A stretch of DNA of 64,000 nt from Hyphomicrobium sp. (GCA_016716675.1 JADJVG010000033.1:62001-126000); one strand, 5' to 3'. Positions 54,118-62,442 are shown, counted from the first letter of the stretch. Notes: generated from the sequence alone by a model not told the origin. Numbers and translations: made by a program.

Positions 54118-54720
54118 TTACGCGGCTGCCAGTTTGTTGGCAATCTGGGCGACGTGGCTGCCCTGATAGCGTGCACCGGCCAAGTCGTTCTCGGAAGGTT
54201 GGCGCGAGCCGTCACCGTCTGCAATTGTGCTGGCGCCATAGGGCGAGCCGCCGACGATTTCCTTCACGCCCATCTGGCCCTGATAGGAATACGGCAGCCC
54301 GACAATGATCAGCCCGTGATGCAGCAGCACGGTGTGGGTCGAGAGAATGGTGCTCTCCTGGCCACCGTGCTGGGTCGCTGTCGAGGTGAAGACGCTGCCG
54401 ACCTTGCCGATCAACTTGCCTTGGAACCAGAGCCCGCCAGTTTGATCGAGGAAGTTCTTCATCTGTGCGGGCATGTTGCCGAAGCGCGTCGGCACGCCGA
54501 TGATGATCGCGTCATAGTCCGGCAGTTCCGCAACCGTTGCGATCGGGGCGGACTGATCGAGCTTGAAGCCGGACTTGCGGGCAACCTCTTCCGGAACCAA
54601 TTCCGGCACGCGCTTGATGACGACATCGGCACCCGCCTCGCGCACGCCTTCCGCGACCGCTGTGGCCATCTTCTCGATATGGCCGTAGCTTGAATAGTAG
54701 AGAACCAAAACCTTGCTCAT
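54118..54720 (-). CDS. wrbA: NAD(P)H:quinone oxidoreductase WrbA
   Basis: This 200-residue flavodoxin-like enzyme has the FMN phosphate loop VLYYSSYGHIEKMATAVAEG, PTRFGNMPAQMKNFLDQTGG, and GSVFTSTATQHGGQESTILS, all typical of WrbA. It reduces quinones by two electrons and so avoids semiquinone radicals. It lies last in a minus-strand group with two isochorismatase-like hydrolases and a pirin. ATG 54720 is chosen because the family starts there. Confidence 0.93.
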   Translation of the reverse strand: MSKVLVLYYSSYGHIEKMATAVAEGVREAGADVVIKRVPELVPEEVARKSGFKLDQSAPIATVAELPDYDAIIIGVPTRFGNMPAQMKNFLDQTGGLWFQGKLIGKVGSVFTSTATQHGGQESTILSTHTVLLHHGLIIVGLPYSYQGQMGVKEIVGGSPYGASTIADGDGSRQPSENDLAGARYQGSHVAQIANKLAAA

Positions 54721-54798
54721 TGTCGTTGTCCTATCGTTTCGTTGAGATTGTCGAAGCATGAGGCGGCTGAACGTTTGCCGCCGTGAGCTTGCGCGCCC

Positions 54799-55485
54799 TT
54801 AAGTGCGCTGGGAATCGAGCGTCTCGTGTTTGCTCTCGACGTCGCGGGCCTTGCTGTAGCTCTCGATGAGCAACTGATAGGCCGGGAAGATCTTGGTGTA
54901 GATCGTCGCCCATTCCTCGGCGTCTGGTCGGTTCCAGGTCTGCTGCAATTCTGATGCGACCGCCGCGGTATCCATCGGCACGACACCGGCCTGCACGATG
55001 CGTGCGAGCGTGATCTCTTGCGCCATCTTGGAGTAGGTGCCCGACGCATCGACGACGGCAAACACTTGATAACCGTCCTGTACCGCCGCGATCGACGGGA
55101 AGGCCATGCAGACGCTGGTGATGGTGCCGGCGATGATCAGTTGCTTCTTGCCGGTCGCTTTCACGGCGGCGACGAATTCCGCATTGTCCCAAGCGTTGAT
55201 CTCGCCGCGGCGCCCGACATATTTGGCGTGTGGTGCATTCTCGTGGATCTCAGGGATCAGCGGGCCGTTTGGCCCTTGCGGAACCGATGCCGTCGTAATC
55301 ACCGGCAGCTTCGCCAGTGAGGCCATCTTGGCAAGCGCCGCCGCGCGGGCACGAAGCTCGGGCATCGGCATATCGCCAATGGTCTGGAACAACCCGCTCT
55401 GGTGATCGATGAGCAGCATGGCAGCGTTGGCGGGATCGATCTTCGGTGTTGCGCCGTTGAAGTTGGCGGTGAGTGAGGAACTCAT
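54799..55485 (-). CDS. Isochorismatase-family cysteine hydrolase (YcaC-like)
   Basis: This 228-residue hydrolase has the family triad: Asp in AAMLLIDHQSGLFQ, a lysine in the KQLIIAG strand region, and the nucleophile Cys in TITSVCMAFPSIAAVQDGYQ. The HQSGLF and SVCMAFP stretches resemble YcaC-type proteins of unknown substrate. A second, different member lies upstream (55626-56258). ATG 55485 is chosen; the frame upstream has no homology. Confidence 0.85.
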   Translation of the reverse strand: MSSSLTANFNGATPKIDPANAAMLLIDHQSGLFQTIGDMPMPELRARAAALAKMASLAKLPVITTASVPQGPNGPLIPEIHENAPHAKYVGRRGEINAWDNAEFVAAVKATGKKQLIIAGTITSVCMAFPSIAAVQDGYQVFAVVDASGTYSKMAQEITLARIVQAGVVPMDTAAVASELQQTWNRPDAEEWATIYTKIFPAYQLLIESYSKARDVESKHETLDSQRT

Positions 55486-55625
55486 TTTTATGGCCTTACT
55501 TTTTTGTGTTTGATGTTGTGTGGGAACGCTTGGCAACGTTGTGCAATGGGCGTGCAGCAACCGGCATGAGGTTTTGAAGTCATGCCAATTGCTACGTGCA
55601 GTGACCGACAGGTGCCGGGAGCTGG

Positions 55626-56258
55626 TTAGCCCTTGAAATCCTTTTCAGGGTTGGACCCGTCCCAGTTCTGGAAGACGTCCATGAAGCCTGGAACGGTCGC
55701 GTCGCGGTTCCAGTCGCGCTGCAGTTCGCAGTAGAGCTGCGTCTTACTGATGAGCTGACCGCCAGCCTGCTCGATGCGGCGCAGCGCCATCTCGTGGGCG
55801 CTAACCGAGGTGCCGCCGACCGCATCGGCGACGACGTAAACCTCAAAGCCTTCCTTGAGAGCATCGAGTGCCGGGAATGTCAGGCACGCTTCCGTCCAAA
55901 GCGCGGTCATGATCAGTTTCTTGCGGCCGGTCGCGAGCACGGCCTTCTTGAACGCGACATCCTCCCAGCTATTGATCGAGGTGCGGTCGTAGGTCGGATA
56001 CTTTGCCAACACGTCCATCAGCGGCTTGATGGGCGGCTTGTTCTTGCCGGTCGCGATGTTGACGGTCGAATGCACGATCGGGAGATCGTAATTCAAGGCG
56101 GCCTTCGTGGTGTGAACGATATTGAAAACCAGCTCTTCCTGGGACATCGAGCGTATCGAACTCACCTGAATCGGCTGGTAGTCGATAACGATAAACGCCG
56201 AATTCTTGGGCGTGAGAAGATGGTCAGTGATGGGGTCGCGAATGGCTTCGCTGGTCAT
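55626..56258 (-). CDS. Isochorismatase-family cysteine hydrolase
   Basis: This 210-residue paralogue has NSAFIVIDYQPIQVSSIRSM with the catalytic Asp, KLIMTALWTEACLTFPALDA with the nucleophile Cys, and a C-terminal segment CELQRDWNRDATVPGFMDVF that parallels the first copy (SELQQTWNRPDAEEW). Substrate unknown. It lies about 85 bases after the pirin gene, past a strong hairpin, and 140 bases before the first copy. Confidence 0.85.
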   Translation of the reverse strand: MTSEAIRDPITDHLLTPKNSAFIVIDYQPIQVSSIRSMSQEELVFNIVHTTKAALNYDLPIVHSTVNIATGKNKPPIKPLMDVLAKYPTYDRTSINSWEDVAFKKAVLATGRKKLIMTALWTEACLTFPALDALKEGFEVYVVADAVGGTSVSAHEMALRRIEQAGGQLISKTQLYCELQRDWNRDATVPGFMDVFQNWDGSNPEKDFKG

Positions 56259-56308
56259 GTGGCAGTCCTTTGTTGCCGCTTCTTGGAAAGGCGTATTAAT
56301 GCGTAGAG

Positions 56309-56342
56309 CCTTGGCGCCCCCAGGTATTCGGGGGCGCCAAGG
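56309..56342 (-). terminator. Hairpin after the pirin gene
   Basis: A perfect 13-base inverted repeat (56309-56321 and 56330-56342, loop of eight) starts two bases past the pirin stop. No T run follows on the minus strand, so it may act as a partial terminator or mRNA 3' stabiliser before the hydrolase genes. Confidence 0.6.
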
Positions 56343-56344
56343 TT

Positions 56345-57226
56345 TCAGTGGGCCGGTTCAGTATCCGACATTTCACCGAACTTGCCGGATTGGAAATCGA
56401 GCATCGCCTGCTTGATTTCGCCGATCGTGTTCATGACGAACGGGCCATGCGCCACAACGGGCTCGTTGATCGGCTCGCCGGAGAGCACCAGAAGTTTGGC
56501 GTCGCCGTTTGATGCGAGCGTGATCTCTCCGCCCTCACGCGCCAGCACGACAAGCTGACCCGCACGCACGATTTCCGCGTCATTGACTTCGACCGTTCCG
56601 GCCAACACGACCACCGCGAGCGAGTGCCCCTCTGGCAGCGACAGCTTTGCGCTCTTGTCGCGGTTGAGGCGCACGTCCCAGATGTTCATCGGCGTGAACG
56701 TCCGCGCCGATCCCGTCGTGCCGTCGTAGTCTCCGGCGATAACACGCACCCGGCCCGCTTTACCCGGCAGCTCGACCGTCGGAATGTCCTTGGCGAGCAG
56801 CGTCTGGTAACCGGCAGGAGCGTTCTTGTGCCTGGACGGCAGGTTCACCCACAGTTGCACCATCTCCATGTTGCCGCCTTTGGCAGCGAACCCCTTGGAG
56901 TGGAACTCCTCGTGGAGGATACCGGCCGCCGCCGTCATCCACTGCACGTCACCTGGTCCGATGGTGCCGCCCGCGCCAGTCGAGTCCCGATGCTCAAGTT
57001 CGCCGTCGTAGACGATCGTGACGGTCTCGAAGCCGCGATGCGGATGCTGGCCGACGCCACGGCGCCGGGTGGTTGGTGTGAAGGCTTCCGGGGCTGCGTA
57101 GTCGAGCATGATAAAGGGGCTCAGGTGCTCCCCGTGCGTCTGCGGGGAGATCATCGAGCGGACGTGGAAGCCGTCGCCGACCCAGTGCGGGTGGGGGGCG
57201 CTGTAAGTTCCGAGGATCTTTCTCAT
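56345..57226 (-). CDS. Pirin-family bicupin
   Basis: This 293-residue iron-type bicupin has the N-terminal metal site in GVGQHPHRGFETVTIVYDGE and AAGILHEEFHSKG. The C-terminal cupin (LSLPEGHSLAVVVLAGTVEV) lacks the metal ligands, as in most pirins. Some members act as quercetin dioxygenases. It diverges from a LysR gene that probably controls it together with the hydrolases and WrbA. Confidence 0.9.
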   Translation of the reverse strand: MRKILGTYSAPHPHWVGDGFHVRSMISPQTHGEHLSPFIMLDYAAPEAFTPTTRRRGVGQHPHRGFETVTIVYDGELEHRDSTGAGGTIGPGDVQWMTAAAGILHEEFHSKGFAAKGGNMEMVQLWVNLPSRHKNAPAGYQTLLAKDIPTVELPGKAGRVRVIAGDYDGTTGSARTFTPMNIWDVRLNRDKSAKLSLPEGHSLAVVVLAGTVEVNDAEIVRAGQLVVLAREGGEITLASNGDAKLLVLSGEPINEPVVAHGPFVMNTIGEIKQAMLDFQSGKFGEMSDTEPAH

Positions 57227-57324
57227 TTCTGTCTCCGTTAAGCGGGCCGCATATGACCGTCGCTCATGAAGCCAATCTATTTATGAGACGCTATTGGCAG
57301 TAGACGCAATATTTTATACGGTAC

Positions 57325-57340
57325 GTCCCAAATATAGGAC
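57325..57340. promoter_or_regulatory. Candidate LysR operator
   Basis: GTCC-CAAATATA-GGAC is an inverted repeat with an AT-rich centre in the pirin/lysR intergenic region, 12 bases before the lysR ATG. Size and place fit a LysR-type recognition site, but the T-N11-A spacing is not exact. Confidence 0.4.
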
Positions 57341-57352
57341 AACCAAACGCCC

Positions 57353-58252
57353 ATGCAGGACCTCAACGACCTCTTCCTTTTTGCCCAGGTGGTGGAGCAT
57401 GGCGGGTTCGCGGCCGCCAGCCGCGCTGTCGGCATTCCGAAATCCAAACTCAGCCGGCGGGTCGGGGAGTTGGAAACGCGGCTCGGCATTCGCCTCATCC
57501 AGCGCTCGACGCGGCGCTTTGCGGTCACCGAGATTGGCCAGGAATACTATCGCCATTGCGTCGCCATGCTGGTCGAGGCCGAGGCCGCGCAGGACGTGAT
57601 CGACCGCTCACGATCCGAACCGCAAGGGACAGTGCGCATCAGTTGTCCACCCGCGCTTGTCTGCTTCCAGGTCGGTGACATGATCGCCCGTTTCATGGCC
57701 GCAAATCCGCGCGTTGCGGTTCATCTCGAAAGCACCAGCCGCCGTGTTGACCTCATTAGCGACAGCGTCGATGTCGCCATCCGCGTGCGCTTTCCGCCGC
57801 TCGAAGAGACGGATCACGTCATGCGCATTCTAGGCAAGAGCGAGCAGCGGCTTGTCGCGAGTTCAGCCTGTCTCAATCAACTCAAAATGCCAGCGGTACC
57901 AGCTGACCTCAGCGAATTGCCGAGCGCTGGGTTTGGCCCCGCGCATGCCGATCATGTCTGGAAACTTGAAGGTCCTGAAGGTGCGACAGTTGACGTGCCC
58001 TATACGCCGCGTCTCGTCACCGACGACATTTCACAATTGCGCAGCGCCGCGCTTCTGGGGGTAGGCGTCGTACAACTGCCGACGATGGTTGTCGGAAAAG
58101 ATATCGCGGACGGCACCCTCGTCGATATCCTGCCGCAGTGGCGCCCGAGATCCGGCATCGTCCATGCCGTGTTCCCATCACGGCGCGGCCTGCTCCCCGC
58201 TGTCAGAAGTCTGATCGATCACCTGGCGGCGGAGTACGCGGCTATTGCATGA
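57353..58252 (+). CDS. LysR family transcriptional regulator
   Basis: This 299-residue regulator has the N-terminal HTH (DLFLFAQVVEHGGFAAASRA, then VGIPKSKLSRRVGELETRLG), the RLIQRSTRRFAVTEIGQEYY linker and a C-terminal effector domain. It belongs to the group near AaeR/DmlR. It diverges from the pirin gene across 126 bases. The effector may be a quinone or aromatic, given the neighbours; this is inference. Confidence 0.9.
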   Translation: MQDLNDLFLFAQVVEHGGFAAASRAVGIPKSKLSRRVGELETRLGIRLIQRSTRRFAVTEIGQEYYRHCVAMLVEAEAAQDVIDRSRSEPQGTVRISCPPALVCFQVGDMIARFMAANPRVAVHLESTSRRVDLISDSVDVAIRVRFPPLEETDHVMRILGKSEQRLVASSACLNQLKMPAVPADLSELPSAGFGPAHADHVWKLEGPEGATVDVPYTPRLVTDDISQLRSAALLGVGVVQLPTMVVGKDIADGTLVDILPQWRPRSGIVHAVFPSRRGLLPAVRSLIDHLAAEYAAIA

Positions 58253-58666
58253 TTTTTCACTAAGACCGCACATGCAGGCCGATCAGAGTTTATGCGTGGA
58301 TGCCATTGCTATGGACACGGCCCGGCCGTCCGGCGCCCGGCATGGTGCAAGGTGGCAACCCAGATGCTGCCGGGGCAACGACAATGTTTTGATTAACAGG
58401 GGTTCATGCCTTGGAAGGGCCGATTGATACAGCGGTACGTAGGCGCGACTAGGTCCGGAAACCGTATCGCGGGCGGTCGCGGCTGAGAACTGGCCATAAT
58501 CAACGCCCACCGCCGCCGTGCAGCGCAAGACGCATGCTATTTAATGGGTAGAGACGCCCGTAGGCATCAACGGGTATGGTCGGGTAGGCGCCGGACGCGA
58601 ACCGGTTTGATCGTAGCAGATGGCTCCCACGCAGGGGAGGATAAGTAAAAGGTAGAATACCGACCG
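58253..58666. other. Intergenic gap before the flavin reductase gene
   Basis: About 410 bases with GC-rich palindromic pieces (for example around 58318-58340) but no T run. No RNA gene, and no coding frame with support. I see nothing firm beyond the expected promoter for the gene at 58667. Confidence 0.4.
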
Positions 58667-59218
58667 ATGACGTTGGACAAGATCGATGACATGCCGATAA
58701 GCGATTTCATGGTGGACGCGGCAGATGTCGCTGTGGACGCGACGCCGGTCGATGTCGATGAATTCCGATCGGTCATGCGCCAGCTCGCAGGCTGCGTGAC
58801 GGTGATCACAACAGAGTCAAACGGCGGTCTCTACGGGCTGACAGTGACGGCGATCTGCAGTGTCTGCGCGACGCCGCCGACCATTCTCATTGCGGTCGAT
58901 AAATCGTCACGCACACATCCTCACATCGATCGGAAGGGCGCCTTCGCTGTGAATATTCTGGCGGATGGCCAGAAGCACATTGCCGAACATTTTGCCAGCA
59001 AGGGCGACGATCAGTTTGCAACCATTCCGCACGTCGTCAATGCGAAGGGCGTACCCCTCATCGAGGGTGCTGCCGCGCAGTTGCATTGCGAGGTGCAGGA
59101 TCGCATTTCCATCGGCACGCATACGCTTTTCGTGGCACACATCGTAGGGACTGGCATTCAGGATTCCACGCCGCTGATTTATCACAACGCCAAGTATGGC
59201 CTTGTTACGCACATCTGA
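58667..59218 (+). CDS. Flavin reductase domain protein
   Basis: This 183-residue protein belongs to the flavin reductase-like (HpaC/NtaB) family: FRSVMRQLAGCVTVITTESN, GLTVTAICSVCATPPTILIA, GAFAVNILADGQKHIAEHF and the GDH-like end HNAKYGLVTHI. It reduces FMN or FAD with NAD(P)H for a monooxygenase partner, but no monooxygenase gene is next to it. The first 30 residues are acidic and variable, so a later ATG (58691 or 58709) could be the start. Confidence 0.87.
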   Translation: MTLDKIDDMPISDFMVDAADVAVDATPVDVDEFRSVMRQLAGCVTVITTESNGGLYGLTVTAICSVCATPPTILIAVDKSSRTHPHIDRKGAFAVNILADGQKHIAEHFASKGDDQFATIPHVVNAKGVPLIEGAAAQLHCEVQDRISIGTHTLFVAHIVGTGIQDSTPLIYHNAKYGLVTHI

Positions 59219-59236
59219 CGGACCCGCCCTCCGCCC

Positions 59237-59692
59237 TCAGCTCGGCGGCGTGGCTTCGCAGTCGCTTAGGCGAGTGCCGTATTGGATTTCGACGTTGGAG
59301 AGTTCGTCACCGTTCTTGACCTCGATGCGTCCGCGGAATTGGTCCGGCTCCAAGGCGAACATGCCGACAGCCGACACGGCTGAGGTGGGGGTGCATTGTG
59401 CCATGAAGCCCGTGCGGAACTCGCCGGCGCAGATCTCATACTTCTCGCAGCCAGACGCGGGCGTATCGCTCAACAATTCAAAGATGACGTGATTGGCGAT
59501 CGCCTGGGGCTGTAAGCAGCGTTCAACGCGCTTCACCGTTTTGTGCAAGCCGCTGTGCGGATCTTCTACGATGACTTCAATCGCATAACGCCCAGGTTTG
59601 AGGACGTGCTTGAAGCCGGTCGCCTGAACGTCCGAAGGATACGCAACCCCCAGCGTCAGGATCAAACCGGCAATGGCGAGCAGCAGTCGCAT
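59237..59692 (-). CDS. Secreted cysteine-containing protein, DUF3617-like
   Basis: This 151-residue protein has a signal peptide (LLLAIAGLILTLGVAYPSDV). The mature part opens with HVLKPGRYAIEVIVEDPHSG, then holds five cysteines (RCLQPQ, GCEKYEICAG, QCTPTS, DCEATPP). The pattern PG-Y-hydrophobic-C fits DUF3617, a family of unknown function. It lies downstream of the cupin gene on the same strand, 80 bases apart, so it might share the sigma-54 promoter. Confidence 0.65.
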   Translation of the reverse strand: MRLLLAIAGLILTLGVAYPSDVQATGFKHVLKPGRYAIEVIVEDPHSGLHKTVKRVERCLQPQAIANHVIFELLSDTPASGCEKYEICAGEFRTGFMAQCTPTSAVSAVGMFALEPDQFRGRIEVKNGDELSNVEIQYGTRLSDCEATPPS

Positions 59693-59772
59693 GTTATCAC
59701 CCGTTCACAGGTTCTGGAAAAAATCGCTGTACCGGCGGGAAAAGTAACCGGCGGCACAGCGATTTGGGACAC

Positions 59773-60259
59773 CTAGCGCTTCGGTGGTGGTTCTGGGAAA
59801 TACTGGATGTCGAATGGGCGCGAGTACTTCAGAAACAGCACGCACGGTGCAGCTTTTCCGCATTCCAGCCCGTGGGGCGGGGCATTGCCCGGGAAACTGA
59901 TGTACGCGGGACCAGCGAACGCAGTGCGCGTGCCGTCATGCGCGATGAGCGTGAATGCGCCGCTGATCCAGATATACAGCTCGTCGGACGTGTGGCTGTG
60001 GTTCGGCACGACATAGCCCGGCGGGAACCGCAGCAACGCCTCGGCTTCGCCCTTTGCGAGATCGCCACGAAGAACCGCGATTTCACCGCCCTTCGGCAAC
60101 CCCTTCGACGTTGAGCGGACCCCAAACGACTTTTGTTATGTCGACAATCGTCTGGTCTTTGCCGAACGACAACGGCTCGACGTTCGAACCAACCTCGACC
60201 GCGCTGGCTGGCAGCGTCGCGAACAGCAACGCGGCCAACGATACGAGTGCTCTTTTCAT
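59773..60259 (-). pseudogene. Secreted cupin protein with a one-base insertion in a G4 run
   Basis: The first frame gives a ribosome site (AAGGAGG), ATG 60259, a signal peptide (KRALVSLAALLFATLPASA) and VEVGSNVEPLSFGKDQTIVD, then drifts. Dropping one G in the G4 run (complement of 60100-60103) joins it to the second frame: LPKGGEIAVLRGDLAKGEAE and the full cupin motif 1, GYVVPNHSHTSDELYIWISG, with two His and a Glu as metal ligands, and motif 2 around SFPGNAPPHGL. Corrected length is 161 residues. The homopolymer site makes a sequencing error likely. It diverges from the globin-fused sigma-54 activator and has a sigma-54 promoter. Confidence 0.8.
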
Positions 60260-60301
60260 ACGACCTCCTTCACACATGCTTGGAACCGGTGTGATCTGCA
60301 A

Positions 60302-60317
60302 AGCATGAGCTGTGCCA
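60302..60317 (-). promoter_or_regulatory. Sigma-54 promoter of the cupin gene
   Basis: The minus strand reads TGGCAC-AGCTC-ATGCT. This matches the sigma-54 consensus TGGCAC-N5-TTGCW with exact spacing (ten bases between GG and GC) and one mismatch. The transcription start would be near 60291, about 30 bases before ATG 60259. A sigma-54 activator is encoded right beside it. Confidence 0.7.
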
Positions 60318-60347
60318 GACGACGTACTCTGCAAAACGTCTGCGTTT

Positions 60348-60372
60348 CCAGCGTATTTGAAATGTATGCTGG
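60348..60372. promoter_or_regulatory. Candidate enhancer site for the sigma-54 activator
   Basis: CCAGCGTA-N9-TATGCTGG is an inverted repeat with one mismatch in eight, 31 to 55 bases upstream of the -24 element. It is a candidate binding site for the Fis-type HTH of the divergent activator. Confidence 0.45.
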
Positions 60373-60450
60373 GACTGTCAGATGGATGTTTGCTAAAAAT
60401 AACAAGCGCGCTAATATGATATTTGGCAAAAGGACACGAGATTTCGCAAA

Positions 60451-61788
60451 ATGCCGTCGCCGATCATCGGTAACAGTCCTGCACTTCTGCAATGTCTGCA
60501 TCGCGTTGACGCCGTAGCACCAACAGACGCCACGGTATTGATCCTTGGAGAGTCAGGTGTCGGCAAAGAGCTCGTGGCCCGGCGCATTCATGACAACAGT
60601 CGCCGTGCAAACGGCCCGCTGGTCGTTGTCAACTGCGCTGCGATTCCAAGGGATCTCTGTGAAAGCGAGTTTTTCGGGCACGTGAAGGGCGCGTTTAGTG
60701 GCGCTACGCGCGATCGAAAGGGCCGTCTCGAAAGTGCGCATCGCGGCACGCTGTTGCTCGACGAGGTTGGCGAAATACCGCCGGAATTGCAGGCGAAGCT
60801 GCTCCGCGCGTTGCAGCAGATGTCGTTCGAGCGTGTTGGTGATGACCAAACCCGCCAAGTTGACGTTCGCGTCATCGCCGCGACCAACCGCCCGCTTCTC
60901 GATGAAGTGTCGTCCGGCAGATTCCGGCGCGATCTCTATTATCGCCTCAGCACCTTTCCGATCGAAGTTCCGCCGCTTCGCCAGCGCCCCGAGGATATTG
61001 CACCGCTCGCCGCGCACTTTCTGTTGGACATCGCCACCAAGTTGCGACGCAAAGTGCCGCGCCTATCGATGGCGCAACTGAAGCGACTGCGCGCCTATGA
61101 CTGGCCGGGCAACGTCCGTGAACTGCGCAATGTCCTCGAGAGATCTGTCATCCTCGCACAGGAGCCGGATTTTTCGGGCATTCTGCCGGTGTCGGCCGAA
61201 ATGCCTTCGATGGGTGTGCCACGCGAGCCGACGCAACACGACGAAGGCTACATAACCGCCGCGGAGTTCCTGACCTTTGAACGCAACAACCTGATAGCGG
61301 CGCTGGAGGCTGCAAATTGGAGAGTGTCCGGCTCTGGAGGTGCTGCAGAATTGCTCGGCATGAACCCATCGACGTTAGCATCGCGTCTCAAGGCGCTCGA
61401 AATCACACGGCCTGAAACGCAATCGCTCTACGTCCGGTTAGGCGGTCGTGCGCGCATTGCGGGTCTTGCGCGCGATCTCCTTGGGCGTATGCAGGCGGAC
61501 CAACAAGTGGGCCGCTTCTGGCGGCAACGCAGTACGGCCGGCATCCGTCAGGAAGAAAAGCTGCTGGTCGCGTTCCTATGCTCGGCGCTCGGAGGACCGT
61601 CGCGTTATGAAGGTCGCGATATGCTCGCTGTTCACGCGAACCTCGACATCAATTCAAGCGACTGGTCGGTGTTTATCCAACACCTCAATCATACCTTGGA
61701 CGCGCTTGCCGTCGGGTCGGGCCTGAGGGTGGAGCTGCGGCACGCGGTCGACGGATTGCGGGACTTCATCGTGGCAAAGAAGCGATGA
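60451..61788 (+). CDS. Sigma-54 activator with C-terminal truncated-hemoglobin domain
   Basis: This 445-residue protein starts directly with the AAA+ domain: IIGNSPALLQCLHRV, Walker A GESGVGKE (33-40), the sigma-54 contact loop GAFSGA (80-85; GAFTGA in most), Walker B LLLDEVGE (101-108), and the WPGNVREL segment (218-225). A Fis-type HTH spans about 280-320 (GGAAELLGMNPSTLASRLKA). Residues 326-441 look like a group I truncated hemoglobin: SLYVRLGGRARIAGLARDLL, then FLCSALGGPSRYEGRDM and the likely proximal His395 in LAVHANLDI. The usual B10 Tyr position reads Leu. There is no N-terminal sensor, so the globin is probably a heme gas sensor. No strong ribosome site precedes the ATG, but the domain begins here. 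Confidence 0.85.
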   Translation: MPSPIIGNSPALLQCLHRVDAVAPTDATVLILGESGVGKELVARRIHDNSRRANGPLVVVNCAAIPRDLCESEFFGHVKGAFSGATRDRKGRLESAHRGTLLLDEVGEIPPELQAKLLRALQQMSFERVGDDQTRQVDVRVIAATNRPLLDEVSSGRFRRDLYYRLSTFPIEVPPLRQRPEDIAPLAAHFLLDIATKLRRKVPRLSMAQLKRLRAYDWPGNVRELRNVLERSVILAQEPDFSGILPVSAEMPSMGVPREPTQHDEGYITAAEFLTFERNNLIAALEAANWRVSGSGGAAELLGMNPSTLASRLKALEITRPETQSLYVRLGGRARIAGLARDLLGRMQADQQVGRFWRQRSTAGIRQEEKLLVAFLCSALGGPSRYEGRDMLAVHANLDINSSDWSVFIQHLNHTLDALAVGSGLRVELRHAVDGLRDFIVAKKR

Positions 61789-62204
61789 CGAAGGCCGTTG
61801 CTTCTCGCCTTTGAATGAAAGCCACCGCACCCTTATGCGCACGGATTCCGCTGGTGGTGCCGATTTTTTCTGCTCAAGCCCTGTTTGTTTTGCTGAGTGC
61901 TTTTCAGTTCTTGATTGTTGAATGTTCTTATGTATTTGCACTAAAACATTTCATTTCAATGCATGTTTGGTTCCATATACTCTGGGCGCCATGTAAGGGC
62001 TTTGCGTGTGGCGGATTGGCTGCGGCGATGCACAAGGCTTTGCACTCCCGCATGAATCTCAACATTATGACCACAGACTTTCATGCCTCCTGCTGGCCAG
62101 GGGGCGTTGGTGGTTGTGCTTCCTTGGCACCCAGCTGGGGACAATGGGCCAGCGTCCGGGTGCTCGATTTTTCATTCTGGAAGACTTGCGGGGGCGCGAC
62201 GGGG
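61789..62204. other. Intergenic region, partly AT-rich
   Basis: No supported gene. The part from about 61860 to 61985 is clearly AT-richer than the rest of the window, which hints at a junction or a promoter-like zone. A 139-codon open frame (61815-62234) has no family features and unusual composition, so I leave it out. Confidence 0.4.
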
Positions 62205-62442
62205 GCAAGCCGATGTCTATATATTCAAACGTGATGTTCCCGGTAAGTCCCGTCGGCACCCACATCGCATGGGCGATGTGCGCGAGCCCGATCGCGATTA
62301 GATATTTGGGTTGCACCATTCCTGTCAGAAGTCCCGAAATCGGCATCAGGACAATCATCACCAATCCGCTGGGCGAGAGCGCCGGCCCTGCCAGCGTTGC
62401 CGTGTATCCGAACGGCGTATTACCTCCCCGAATTGCCGCCAA
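62205..62442 (-). pseudogene. Remnant of a DHA2-type MFS drug transporter
   Basis: A stretch of about 75 codons reads FGYTATLAGPALSPSGLVMI, then VLMPISGLLTGMVQPKYLIA. This matches a middle segment of EmrB/QacA-type 14-helix exporters (TATLAGLVLSPGG-like followed by TGKVQPKYL-like). No start, and no further transporter sequence on either side. It overlaps the stop of the surface-protein gene at 62420. It is a decayed fragment, a sign of past rearrangement here. Confidence 0.7.

Noticed and set aside
60305..60517. A hidden N-terminal sensor of the sigma-54 activator in another frame
   Set aside because: The upstream frame has no domain-like sequence, and the space is only about 190 bases and holds the sigma-54 promoter.
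61815..62234. 139-codon open frame after the globin-fused activator
   Set aside because: Composition changes midway and it is antisense to the MFS remnant; no recognisable features.
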